Positions 33,440 to 43,019 of a DNA stretch of 64,000 nt are shown here, piece after piece; within the stretch, counting starts at the first letter, position 1, and each line of letters starts with the position of its first letter. Below the pieces are notes generated by a model. That model ran no database searches. It saw only the letters and a program-made list of their open reading frames with translations, and was not told the origin of the DNA. The position numbers were made by a program, and so were the translations under genes. The stretch comes from Sinohyriopsis cumingii (taxonomy: Eukaryota; Mollusca; Bivalvia; Unionida; Unionidae), in NCBI GenBank assembly GCA_028554795.2, contig CM068824.1, positions 160,387,630-160,451,629 of the forward strand, given 5' to 3'.

Positions 33440-33960
33440 TAACAAGATTTTCAAGATGGCTGCCATGATGACCATTCTGGATGTCAAATAGGTGCATGTA
33501 CCATTTTCCAACAAGACATCACAGGAAGAATACTGGTAAAAACCCAATGTTGATATGACTTTCCATCTTGGGAGGAGTAATAACAAGCTTTTCAAGATGG
33601 CTACTGTGGTACCCATAGTTAGATATAAGACTGAAAAGCAACTATGCAAAATTTCAAGACTTCGAGTGGAAACCCCATGTTGATATGAGTATTTACTGAG
33701 ATGGAGTAGCTATAAAAAGATTTTCAAGATGGGGGCAATGATGGCCATATTGGATACCCAGTTGGCAACATTTTCATTTTGGACAGACATCACAAGGTCT
33801 TATGGTGAAAAAGCCCACGCCAATATGACTTGTCATTACAAGGAGTAGTGAAAACAAGATTGTCAAGATGGCAACTGCCATGGCAGTCATACTGTAAATC
33901 AGTGAAACACCATTTTCATTTAGGACCAACTATACATGATAAGAAGTTTTTGCAGTGAAA
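33440..33960. repeat. diverged roughly 140-bp tandem family, block 2
   Basis: CAAGATTTTCAAGATGGCTG and close variants start near 33443, 33584, 33715 and 33855 (spacings 141, 131 and 140), each followed by GGCCATATTGGAT-like text. This is the same family as 20751-23100. The minus-strand 182-codon ORF at 33101-33649 runs through it and is not supported. Confidence 0.8.
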
Positions 33961-34209
33961 AATATAGATGGATGCATTTTTATATCAGCATGGCCAGGAG
34001 ATTATTTTCATTTCCACTTAACAAGTAATTTGCATATAATTTTGGCGTTTTTCATAAAACATCTTCCCATGTTATTTTATTGTCATTATCATTTGTGTTT
34101 CTGATTGACATGGAAAAGAAAGCTTTATTGCCTAAATCTTTTTTTCTTTATGAGAGGAGGTGTTGTGTATTATCTATATTTTTTGTAAATCTTGGTATAT
34201 GATTGTGTT

Positions 34210-35180
34210 TTTATTAGGTGTAGTTTTGGAGAGTCTTGTTTCCAAATCCAACTCAGAAAGGGTTTGAATGCTTAAGGAAAGCTGAGTTAGTGGAGCTTGC
34301 CGACCACTATTCTCTTTTGAACATAAAATCATCTTTGCTAAAGCAGGAAATTGAAAATATTTTGGTCAAGTATTTTTTGAATCAAGCAAAAGTAACTTGA
34401 GTATTGTGTATTGTAGTACCAAAACCAGATAATACTTTCTAATTATGCACAACTACAGGAAAGTAAACAGTGTCACCAAAACAGATTAATTTCCATGATC
34501 AAAAATTCATGACTATATTGACAAAATTGATAATGCAAAATATGTCACAAAGTTTGACCTATTAAAAGGCTTCTGACAGATTCCATTTACATATAGAGCA
34601 AACAAAATTTCAGCCTTTGCAACTCCAGTGGGACTCTAGCAATATAAAGTACATTGTAATGCCATTTGGTATGAAAAATTCTCCCTCAACATTCCAGTGT
34701 TTAATGGTCACTATAACATCTGATATAGATGACTGTTATGCGTAATCAACAATCTCACTATGTACAGCGACACATGGAAAGATCACATGGAGATTATCAA
34801 GAAATTCTTCATTTAATTGAGTGATGCAAAATTTGACAATTAATTTAACAAAAAGTTAGTTTTTCTGAGCTTGTGCTATTTTTACTATATATTGTGGGAC
34901 ATAGTCAAGTTAAGCCTGAAGAAGTTATGGTTAAAGCTACCTCTGAATTCCCTGTGCGTATCAGTAACAAAAAACAACTGATGTGATTTGTTGGGTATGG
35001 CTGGATATTATCAGAAATTTTGCTTAAATGTTTCTATAACTGCTCAACCCCTGACCAATTTGGTGAGTAACAAAACCAAATTGTATTGATCTGACAAATG
35101 TCATGAGGATACAGTTCACATGATGATGCTGTGGTATTCCAGGTGAAGGTTCTATTTTGCTTATGTGCTAACACCACTGA
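34210..35180 (+). pseudogene. Ty3/Gypsy retrotransposon relic: gag-start-like piece plus reverse transcriptase
   Basis: At about 34265-34390 a frame reads ECLRKAELVELADHYSLLNI, a SAP-like helix pair often seen at the start of metazoan Gypsy gag proteins. About 100 bp later, reverse transcriptase blocks follow in scattered frames: KYVTKFDLLKGF (about 34540), ISAFATPVGL (about 34605), YIVMPFGMKNSPSTFQ (about 34650-34695), TWKDHMEIIKKF (about 34770) and MAGYYQKF-like text (about 35000). The active-site region near 34725 is damaged. Stops and frameshifts throughout, and the rest of gag and protease are missing between the two pieces. Plus strand, inside the presumed intron of gene A. Confidence 0.85.
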
Positions 35181-36224
35181 AGATACACATTTCGAAGTCC
35201 AAATTTTTTAATTCAAGGTAATCTCATTTAATTAGAATACCACTAACAGCATACATAATATCTGTACAGCACAAAATCACTTCTAGTATCATGTGATGTT
35301 TTCGTGACCTCCATTCAAATTTAATGTTGATATAAACTTTCCAGTTTCACATAAAGAAAAGAAATTTTTTACAAAATATTATAAATATTAATAGTATGTT
35401 TACAATGGCAAAAGGAACCATGTAAAGCATAATCTCCAATTCTTCCATCTGAATTTATACAAATTAGTATCACTCCAAATTAGAATCTTTCGGACTGTCA
35501 GTTTTTGAAGTTTTGAAAAGTAGAAAATTAAATTACCTGTTCCAGTGAGAGATGAATAACTATTGATATGTATAGATCTATAATGCACCTCAGTCAAAAG
35601 CCATCACTAACCAATCAAGACTATTGCAGAGAAAATGGACAACAAACATTTTCATTTGATATAAAAGGTAACACAGAGAATCATATCAGAGATATTTATA
35701 TAATTACAAAACAAGTATTAACAAACTTTTAAATGGCCAATGACAGACAAAAGCTATTAAACCATGCCAAAGGACAATTTGCTTATAAGGTATTTCACAA
35801 TCCCTACTATAAAAAATACTGAATAGTTACAGTGTACTAAACATTTGGGGGGTAGACACAATGACTGAGTAGTTAAGGTTCAGACTCAAGAATGATTTTA
35901 CATCAAGCAAGGAAATGAAGTCATCACAAGGACTTAAGCAAAAATTAAATTAGTCTTTACAAATGAAAACATTAGTTGCATTTTGATTTTCTTTAGGAAT
36001 CATTGCGTCATGGAACAACTAACTGAAACAGGTTTTAAATGCAGTGAATTTAACCTAGACTGCAAAGATTTATATATATATATATATATATATATATCCC
36101 AACATAAAAATATGAAAATGATAATGAAAGTGTCACAAAACAATAAATAACCATTGACCCACCATGTTATCAAGGCAGTGTTGGAATTTAAATACAAAAA
36201 GGACCCTCAAGTTCCAAAGCATGG
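35181..36224. other. no strong feature; possible tRNA-like fragment at 35850-35900
   Basis: AT-rich intronic-type DNA. ATGACTGAGTAGTTAAGGTT then CAGACTC near 35862-35886 resembles a tRNA A box and could be a SINE stub, but no B box or tail was recognised. An (AT)n run lies at 36072-36097. Confidence 0.35.
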
Positions 36225-36226
36225 TA

Positions 36227-37226
36227 GGGTAACATGGTCATATTCCGACCAGTAGGGTAATTCCAAACGTGGATGTACATCCTGCTGTTTACAACAAAGA
36301 TATGCAAATTACTTGATGTGTTCCGTGTTTTTATTTGTGCACATGCGTATGCAAACTAGTGAAGGTGTTTCCAGGCAACGAGGGCATCGAGTGCCAAAAT
36401 GACATAACTGCCTCAAAATTCTATAATCTGCGCGAGTTCAGAGGTGGCATTCATAAAAATTGTTATTCAGGACCCTAGTCAGGCATCAATCATCCATGAT
36501 TTGTATAGCTTTCAATAACACAATAATTATGTTATCATAGTTTAAAAATAATGCTTTGTCTCCCGAAAAAAGTAAAAAGTGCATCAGTTTTATGACAAAT
36601 AATAATATTACATAATGTTCCATATAGTCATCAGATTTACCCCAGGCTCTTTTTATTGTAAGAGGGCAATTCTGACCAAGAACACAAGCTTAAAGAAAAT
36701 GTAGAACTATGATTCGTTTGTATTGAACTTTGAAGAAAGAAAAAAAACAGGAATAAATATGTGATTAAAACAATAAATAAAAAATAAGAGGTATAAAATC
36801 TAAATAAAAATAAAATGTTACTTCTCTCCACAATTATCTCAATAACATCATCCACAATTATCTATATAACAATATCACACTTTCTATCTGCTATCTCTCT
36901 ATCTGTAAAAAAAATAAAAACAATTTAAAGCTTTGAAATCTGTCAAGATAAACAAAATCATTGTATTTTATAGATGAAACTTGTATATGTACAGTCAATA
37001 TATGGTTGTCGGAATTACACATATCAGAGGTCAGAATAAGCCACAACACAATCGGATTTACCCCTTTGTGTATATAGTCATAATAAAATCCTTTTCAGTA
37101 AGAACTCAAATTATATGCTTTTTGAATAATGAAACTTGGTGTTAGGTACACAGTAGTTGGCTTCAATAATGAATTTGTCGATCTCATGTCAACAACCTCA
37201 GTGGTTGGAATATGACCAGATTACCC
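36227..37226. mobile_element. candidate 1.0-kb non-autonomous DNA transposon with TIRs
   Basis: The left end GGGTAACATGGTCATATTCC followed by GACC is matched by the complement of the right end (TGGAATATGACCAGATTACC C), and both ends are bordered by TA (36225-36226 and 37227-37228). Arms are about 24 bp with three mismatches. The 1000-bp interior has no credible transposase. CpG is higher than in surrounding intron. Superfamily not assigned; TA duplication would fit Tc1/mariner or PIF types. Confidence 0.6.
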
Positions 37227-37241
37227 TATAGTTTTTTTTTT

Positions 37242-37550
37242 ACCGCTCCAGTGGCCTAGTGGTTAGAGCGTCCGCCTTGTATGCGGGAGGTCATGGGTTC
37301 AATCCCCAGCCGAGTCATACCAAAAACTTTAAAAAATGGTACTAACAGCTGCCTCGCTTGGCGCTCAGCATTAAGAGGTTTGTGTTAGGACTGGTCAGCC
37401 TGGCGTCAGGATAATGTGACTGGGTGCACGATGTCTGCAGCATGATGCCCCAGTGCTAGACATCACTATAAACTGCCACATTTGCAGATATCGTAGCGAT
37501 ATGACTGAAAAATTGTTAAAGCTAGGTTACAAATCCCAATCACACACACA
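37242..37550 (+). mobile_element. tRNA-derived SINE, family 1, copy c (reference copy)
   Basis: Head ACCGCTCCAGTGGCCTAGTG then GTTAGAGCG with a clean A box, B box GGTTCAATCCC (about 37296), body with GTGTTAGGACTGGTCAGCCT and GTCAGGATAATGTGACTGGG, and a CACACACACA tail. Flanked by CTATAGTTTTTT (from 37226) and CTATAGCTTTTTT (from 37551), a target duplication with one mismatch. The left duplication includes the last bases of the 1-kb DNA transposon, so the SINE inserted at its edge. Confidence 0.95.
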
Positions 37551-38781
37551 CTATAGCTTTTTTCTTTAAAACACTTCTTGCTGCAGGTCTTCTTAAGATA
37601 GTATTTACAAAAAAACAAACTTCTACATTCATGACCACATGTTATCATTAAGCAGATGATGAGGCAAATAATTATCCCTATAACAATTGACAAGTCAGGA
37701 AAAATAAACCATAATAGGGTCAATGTAACCATCATTATATATCTATTTAAGAAATTCATATAAAGCCACAACAGTTGTACTAGCTGAACATACAAGAAAA
37801 ATATTCTGGTGACCGTATACAACTTTTTGGCAGTATAATGGTGACCGTAATCTTGAACTGAATATCTCTATCAGGAATATACAGGGTCACAATCCCAGAG
37901 CTGATTCAAGTTTCCACTGTAAATCGTATACTTTAGAGTCTCTGCAAAAATAAATTCAGAAGGCCACTGTAATAGTTTTCATTAAAGCTAATGACATGTT
38001 GGCAAAATATTATGGTACAAAACAAAAGGTTATGCTCATCTGTTTCAAAACATATATTTTATTATCGACCTATCAATTAACATAAAGTTTGCAATAAGTT
38101 GTCTTAGTGCTAAATTACTACACTTGTTAAACACTTCCATCAGGGATGCAGTGGAAATGCATAGCATCGAAATTAGGTAACTGCTTGTGGATACTGATTT
38201 TAACTGAAATATCTAGGTTTTGTTTGTTTTTATTTTTTAATTATGAACTATTTTACATTTCTACTTAATGTCGGTTTATGCTGTGATGTGTCTGATAAGC
38301 AGTGAAATCTATAATGCGAAACAAAGAAAATGACCTGTTGCGAGAAGTACATACTATACATGTATGGCTACGATGTCGTAACCTCCACATGACGAAGTAG
38401 GGATACTATTATTGTACTAGTAACGTACATGTTATCCAGGAATAAATGCACACCAAACAGATGTTATTCGCCTGTTCTTGGTGGTGGGTTTTATTTTTTT
38501 TACTGTATTTCCCCCCTCCCCATTTTAATATCAATAAATAATGTTAAATATTCAGTCATGACAAGTTGCTGCTTCGAAGGAGCAGACCTGTCCGTCGTGG
38601 ATTTTTTGTCAAGACTTTTCTCAGCAACCAGTCAGATGAAAAATAAATAATATAAAAATCGGCGGAGAACAACTTGTTGGTAGCGAGTTGCTGGCGTGAG
38701 ACCCGGTCGAAAGCTTTCGAGAAATATATAAAATGGGACATAGACTGCAACCAATAGATAATAATGTATGGAAATACCCAC
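37551..38781. other. no strong feature; membrane-like ORF at 37560-37822
   Basis: On the minus strand an open stretch to 37822 encodes a hydrophobic segment (SIVIGIIICLIICLMI) followed by a Cys/Lys-rich tail, preceded by an acceptor-like TTTCTTGTATGTTCAG. It could be a transmembrane exon or chance in AT-rich DNA; the downstream end runs into the SINE. CpG frequency rises from about 38.2 kb rightwards. Confidence 0.3.
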
Positions 38782-38810
38782 CTGTACTCTGAAAGGAACG
38801 ATGTTGTCAT
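38782..38810 (-). CDS. candidate first coding exon, gene A (29 nt)
   Basis: On the minus strand ATG at 38810 opens MTTSFLSEY plus two bases, ending TACAG followed by donor GTGGGT. It lies about 150 bp downstream of a TATA-like element and exactly where CpG density changes, which suits a transcription start. The next exon is not identified: the 32784 exon has an incompatible phase, so at least one exon is missing from my model. Confidence 0.35.
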
Positions 38811-38962
38811 AGGCAAAAAGTCCCTCTGTACTGTAGGGTTAGTTTACCACCGAACGGCATCTGCACAGTACATGCGTGGAGACTTTTTTCATCCTTTGTG
38901 GACAATTTTGACAAGGTACTTCCGTTACTGAAATATCACCCATTTGCTCTGCACACATATCC

Positions 38963-38972
38963 ATATATATAC
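38963..38972 (-). promoter_or_regulatory. candidate TATA box for gene A
   Basis: Minus-strand GCGTATATATATGG, about 155 bp upstream of the candidate ATG at 38810, in CpG-containing sequence. A start site about 30 bp downstream (near 38935) would give a 5' leader of about 125 nt. Inferred from sequence alone. Confidence 0.3.
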
Positions 38973-39888
38973 GCACCGATTGTCTAACAGCGAGTAACAC
39001 ACACTCTCTCAAAAAACCGTAGTGTTGAAATCACGTGATAGTTTATTTTTAGCCTCATTCCTATCAACTGTCTACATGGTTCCGTAACATAGTTACCGTA
39101 TACAGCTGTCCATACGAACCGGTATCAAGCAGGACATAGATTTTGTATAAAACCGGAGATGCTAATGTAATTGAGGACAAAAATTAATTTTGTTGCTGGG
39201 TTGTCTATCCTAAACGCCAATATTTTTTTTTAAAAAAATTCACATCATCAACGAAATACTTCAGTACCATTAAAAGAAAATCACTGGACACTGATAGAAA
39301 GTCGATTTGAGGCTGTATAATGTAGAGCATGATATATTTTTCATTGCCGCTCGCTCAACAATACAACAAACGGTGTGAATTAAATTAATACTGTTGTGAT
39401 TCTAGGTCTTAAGCTATGTAACACAATGAAGCGAAATTAACAAATTTAGTAAAATCAACAAATTATATATTTCTTCAAGTCACATGTGAAAATTTTGGAA
39501 ACACAGTATTGTGATTTAATTCCCATGTAATCCTAAATGTCCTATCACAAGTCCAAAAGTATAAAATGTTCCGAATAAATTCCAATAGCCTTGGATTTCC
39601 TGATGTACCACAATAATGCCATCCAGAATGTCTTTGAATGAGTTCACAATAATGCTAAAGTAATGTGAAAGTCCAGAAGTCAATGACCACTGTGTAATTC
39701 CAATGAATAATTTAGATAAATAATTCTCTCAAATTATTTCTGAACACAACCCTAAATGATTCAACAGGCTGATCTAAAAACAGGAATGAACCATTTGTTT
39801 ACATACTTCTATATATAAAAATCCCCACTTGACCGACGATGCAGTGGTTTTCTGGATAATAGAAAATTCCACTAACTCACAAACAAGA
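38973..39888. other. no recognised feature
   Basis: AT-rich sequence with normal-looking CpG frequency, upstream of gene A. No coding or repeat signal recognised. Confidence 0.4.
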
Positions 39889-40026
39889 GTAGTATATGGA
39901 GACTGCTTAGAGTCTACGTAAAACTCAGTCAGAAAGGTCGTGGGGCTGTTTAGGGTCTATTGGAAATTTAACATCGGGCAAAACCTTGGGGTTGTATAGG
40001 GTCAATGGAAGTCCCCATATACTACT
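39889..40026. repeat. short foldback element, about 138 bp
   Basis: GTAGTATATGGAGACT at the left is the complement, with one mismatch, of AGTCCCCATATACTAC at the right. The interior carries a near-duplication (GGGGCTGTTTAGGGTCTATT and GGGGTTGTATAGGGTCAATG). MITE-like, but no second copy is seen in this window. Confidence 0.5.
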
Positions 40027-40409
40027 AACAAGGTTAGGCCTTGAAAACAAATTTTTAGTAAACATCTTATTTACTCTTACAATTATGACAAAAGTCGGGT
40101 TCGGCAAAAGTTCCATCCACAACCCACAATCACGGACAAAAATTAAACGTAATATACATAACAATAATTCCTGCTCCTTTAAGATAGTTTATTATATTAT
40201 TATCCAAGGTTGATAACACTAGGCGCTTCAACATTGAGTTTTTCCGTATTTGTTTTTCGACGTGTGTAAGTAATTACCTTCCAGAGGAATACAGATTTGT
40301 GAGGATCCAAATAGACTGAATATTCTCCCTATCAAGTTATGTGTAATAAACTATTTTAAAAACGACGCCCGTTGCTGAAATAGTCGGCAATGAACGCTGT
40401 AATGTGGTG

Positions 40410-40760
40410 GGTTTGTGATTATCGTTATCTACAGGATGATCGATAACGGTGTTATTGCCCGGATCGAGTACATAATAAAATCAAAAATGATATTAATGAG
40501 TGGAATAATCAGAGACCTGAGCAGAGATATAGAATCGAACAATACGAGCCCTCGTATGCTGAATTTAACAGTTTAATTATTTGTAAAAAAAAAATAAAAT
40601 AAAATTAAACATGACATTTGAATGGTACACTTTCTCGTAGAAATAACATTACTAGATTTACTTTTAAAAATCCAATTAGCCGTTCTGTTTATATCGATAA
40701 GACAAATACAATATGTTGCTAATTAACAGTTAATTGGCCTTCCATTTCCAAACATAGTAT
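40410..40760. repeat. LTR-like segment of the Gypsy relic, copy 1 (partial)
   Basis: Shares GTTATCTACAGGATGATCGA, GGTGTTATTGCCCGGATCGA, AATCAGAGACCTGAGCAGAG and ACGAGCC with segments at about 43025-43200 and 45235-45410, then TAAAAATCCAATTAGC and GTTTATAT with the latter. It lies directly beyond the integrase piece, as expected for the 3' LTR of a minus-strand element, but only about 350 bp is preserved. Confidence 0.65.
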
Positions 40761-40799
40761 CCTAATATCAATAGTAATATCAGCCACCGTAACTGAGTC

Positions 40800-41320
40800 G
40801 ATGTTCTTTAACTCAACAGCTCCCGGGTATCGTGTGGCGTAATCAAATACAGCAGCAGAGGAGGCCTCCTCTGCTGATAATATGGATAATAAGTAACGAT
40901 TTCAGCTTTCAGCTGCAGACTTTATCGAACCTATCAGATCCATTGCCATACCCGAGAAAGGCTCATCATTCAGTGTGGTGGTTCTTAATGGCACTGGGTG
41001 ATGGGAGGTCTTTGGTGGCACCCGCTGATACTTGTGACACAATATGCAAAACATCCACATATCCTAATCCACACCTGGCCAATAGAATTCCTTTAGTAGC
41101 CTATTTCTGGTCTTCGCTACGCTCAAGTGGCTTCCAAGTAGACCCTCATGTACCAGCCTAAGCATTTCTGCTCGCTAAGCTCTTTGCATGATGACTTCTT
41201 TGAACGTATCTGGCCCTTTCCTGGCATGCTGGTACAAAATGCCTCATTTAAACGCGAACTTCAGCTCGCCGTCTGACAATTTTCATACGACCCGTCCTTT
41301 GCGTATCTGGGTAACTTTTT
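40800..41320 (-). pseudogene. Ty3/Gypsy integrase fragment
   Basis: On the minus strand the zinc-binding head of a Gypsy integrase is recognisable: LVHEGLLGSHLSVAKTRNRL at about 41105-41165, then LKEFYWPGVD, a Cys-x2-Cys pair (FCILCHKYQ) and the linker leading to PFSGMAMDLIGSIKSA at about 40905-40955, which matches the start of the catalytic core. Stops interrupt it and the core is cut off at about 40830. Upstream frames (GILYQHARKGPDTF) match the region that normally precedes the zinc-binding head. Confidence 0.85.
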
Positions 41321-41539
41321 GAGACAACCTTTCTCTTGAAGTTTTTCCCAACTCGCCAGGTACCAAACTGTCTATGAGCAAAGTTGTGAGTCCCAGCGAC
41401 TTTCACACTGACTTTCCCTTCACAACCCTCGTCTCAACACACCCGACGAGCACAGGCATACACGTCACAGGGTTGGGTTGTGGAAACACATGCGTACATT
41501 CTAGGGTCACTTAGTGAGACAATCCCGTCAAACATGCTT

Positions 41540-41760
41540 CAGTTCGTACGCTCACATACGGCGAATCTTGGTCAATGTTCGCGACCGCGAGCGAATCTTT
41601 AGTCCTGTTAGCATACTGGACTTCAACCGTCTCGCCTGTATAATCCACAGGCTACACATACTTTCTACCAAGGCCAGGTAACTACAACCGGTATCATACT
41701 GCATAGTTGCCAGCTGACCACTTACCAAAGCGACCGTGGTATTGGTCAACTCCAATGTTT
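41540..41760 (-). pseudogene. retroviral-type aspartic protease fragment of the Gypsy relic
   Basis: A minus-strand frame contains QYDTGCSYLALVE, the D-T/S-G active-site loop of a retroelement aspartic protease in its usual Gypsy form (DTGC). It is preceded by a short beta-strand-like stretch and followed by VQYANRTKDSLAVANID. Only about 70 codons are open. It sits between gag and integrase, in the canonical order, but reverse transcriptase and RNase H that should follow are absent (only about 220 bp separate it from the integrase piece). Confidence 0.8.
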
Positions 41761-42099
41761 TCCTTTTCTTAACAGAATGCGGCGTTACCGCATTAATCGC
41801 TGTCGGATGATATTTTCTTCAATCCTTAACGACATGGCCTGGCCTGGCCTGGCCTGGCCTATCCTGGCGTGTCTCAGCTGTAACACACGACAACTCCTTT
41901 ATTCCCAAGAATACTTTCACCTGTACCCTGTGCCACGGAGATGATCACGGATGGAATTTCCGGACCCTGGCCTCCCGCCGTTTTGATCATTCCGTCTTTG
42001 GGGTGAACCCCACAGTGGATTTCCTAGTTCCGCTGATGCCGGCTTGGTGCCTATCACTCCAGGTTGTTGGACGCCAGTGCGCACTCTCGTAACGCTCGG

Positions 42100-42830
42100 C
42101 CATCACGATGATATCTTCCAAGGTTGATAACTCACGCCTTGCTAAGAACACGATTAATTCTTTCCGATACGTACTTAAATACTTTCAAGATCGCTTCGAG
42201 TATCCATCTATCAAAAGTATATGCATGCTTGCATGAAATTGCACATGCGTTTCGGTGGTTCTTTTCAACGACTCATTCACGAGTTTTCGGAAACTTTCAG
42301 CCGACAGCTCATATTGCCATGTTAGTGCTTTCTCCAGTACGTCGCAATCGTCCACGTTGTTCGATGTCATATTATGCTAGACATCTTTAGCTACTCCCTG
42401 TAAGAACGCTGACACGTTGATAGACCACTTGTCTTTGGGTGTCTGATGAACCAGTGCCAACTTATCGAACTGCGTCAAAAAGTTGTCAGTGATTTCGTCC
42501 TTGTCGTTGAACAAAGGCATGGTAATCTGTATTGGTCGTGTGTCAGATGGCCTATTTGTGGGTCCTGAACGTTCATTTAGGTCTTCACCCCTTCTGGACT
42601 CGTCTTCGATGATCCTCAACCTCTCCATTGCTAACGTATGTTCGCGTTCCCTAGCTCTTTCCCTATCTTGCAATCTGGATAACTCGAGCTCTTTCTCCTT
42701 TTCTCGCTCCGCTGCTTGCCTATCTTTCTCTCGGTCTGCTGCTTGTTGTTCCTTGTGTTCTCTAACACTTCGCTCCACGAATTCAGCTAACTGGGCGCCT
42801 TCGTGACCTAACTCGTCCTTCGCAATCGAC
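42100..42830 (-). pseudogene. Gypsy-type gag fragment
   Basis: A minus-strand ORF (42377-42778) has a long charged Arg/Glu coiled-coil-like stretch, then PIQITMPLFNDKDEITDNFL and DKWSINVSAFLQG, the usual start of a Gypsy capsid domain. After a frame break, 42185-42370 continues with VLEKALTWQYELSAESFRKL and a fitting capsid end. A zinc-knuckle-like CYS.DTPG stretch with in-frame stops is seen at about 41860-41885. Together these are consistent with a capsid-nucleocapsid polyprotein that has decayed. Confidence 0.8.
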
Positions 42831-43019
42831 TTAAATTACCTATCTAACTGTCGTCTACCACCTCCAATTCTACTATTACCGTGTCACAAGAACTAAATCC
42901 TCCACCCACTCTTTAGTCGTACTGTCCTACTCCAAAATATAGACTCACCTAAACTATGTGTAGCGGTGTGTGGGTGGTTTTGATTGGCGAATTGTCCCTT
43001 CTTACAATGTGTCTGCTTT

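Noticed and set aside
33101..33649. 182-codon minus-strand ORF
   Set aside because: It overlaps the diverged 140-bp repeats, is low in complexity (Leu/Cys/Tyr-rich) and has no splice or domain support.
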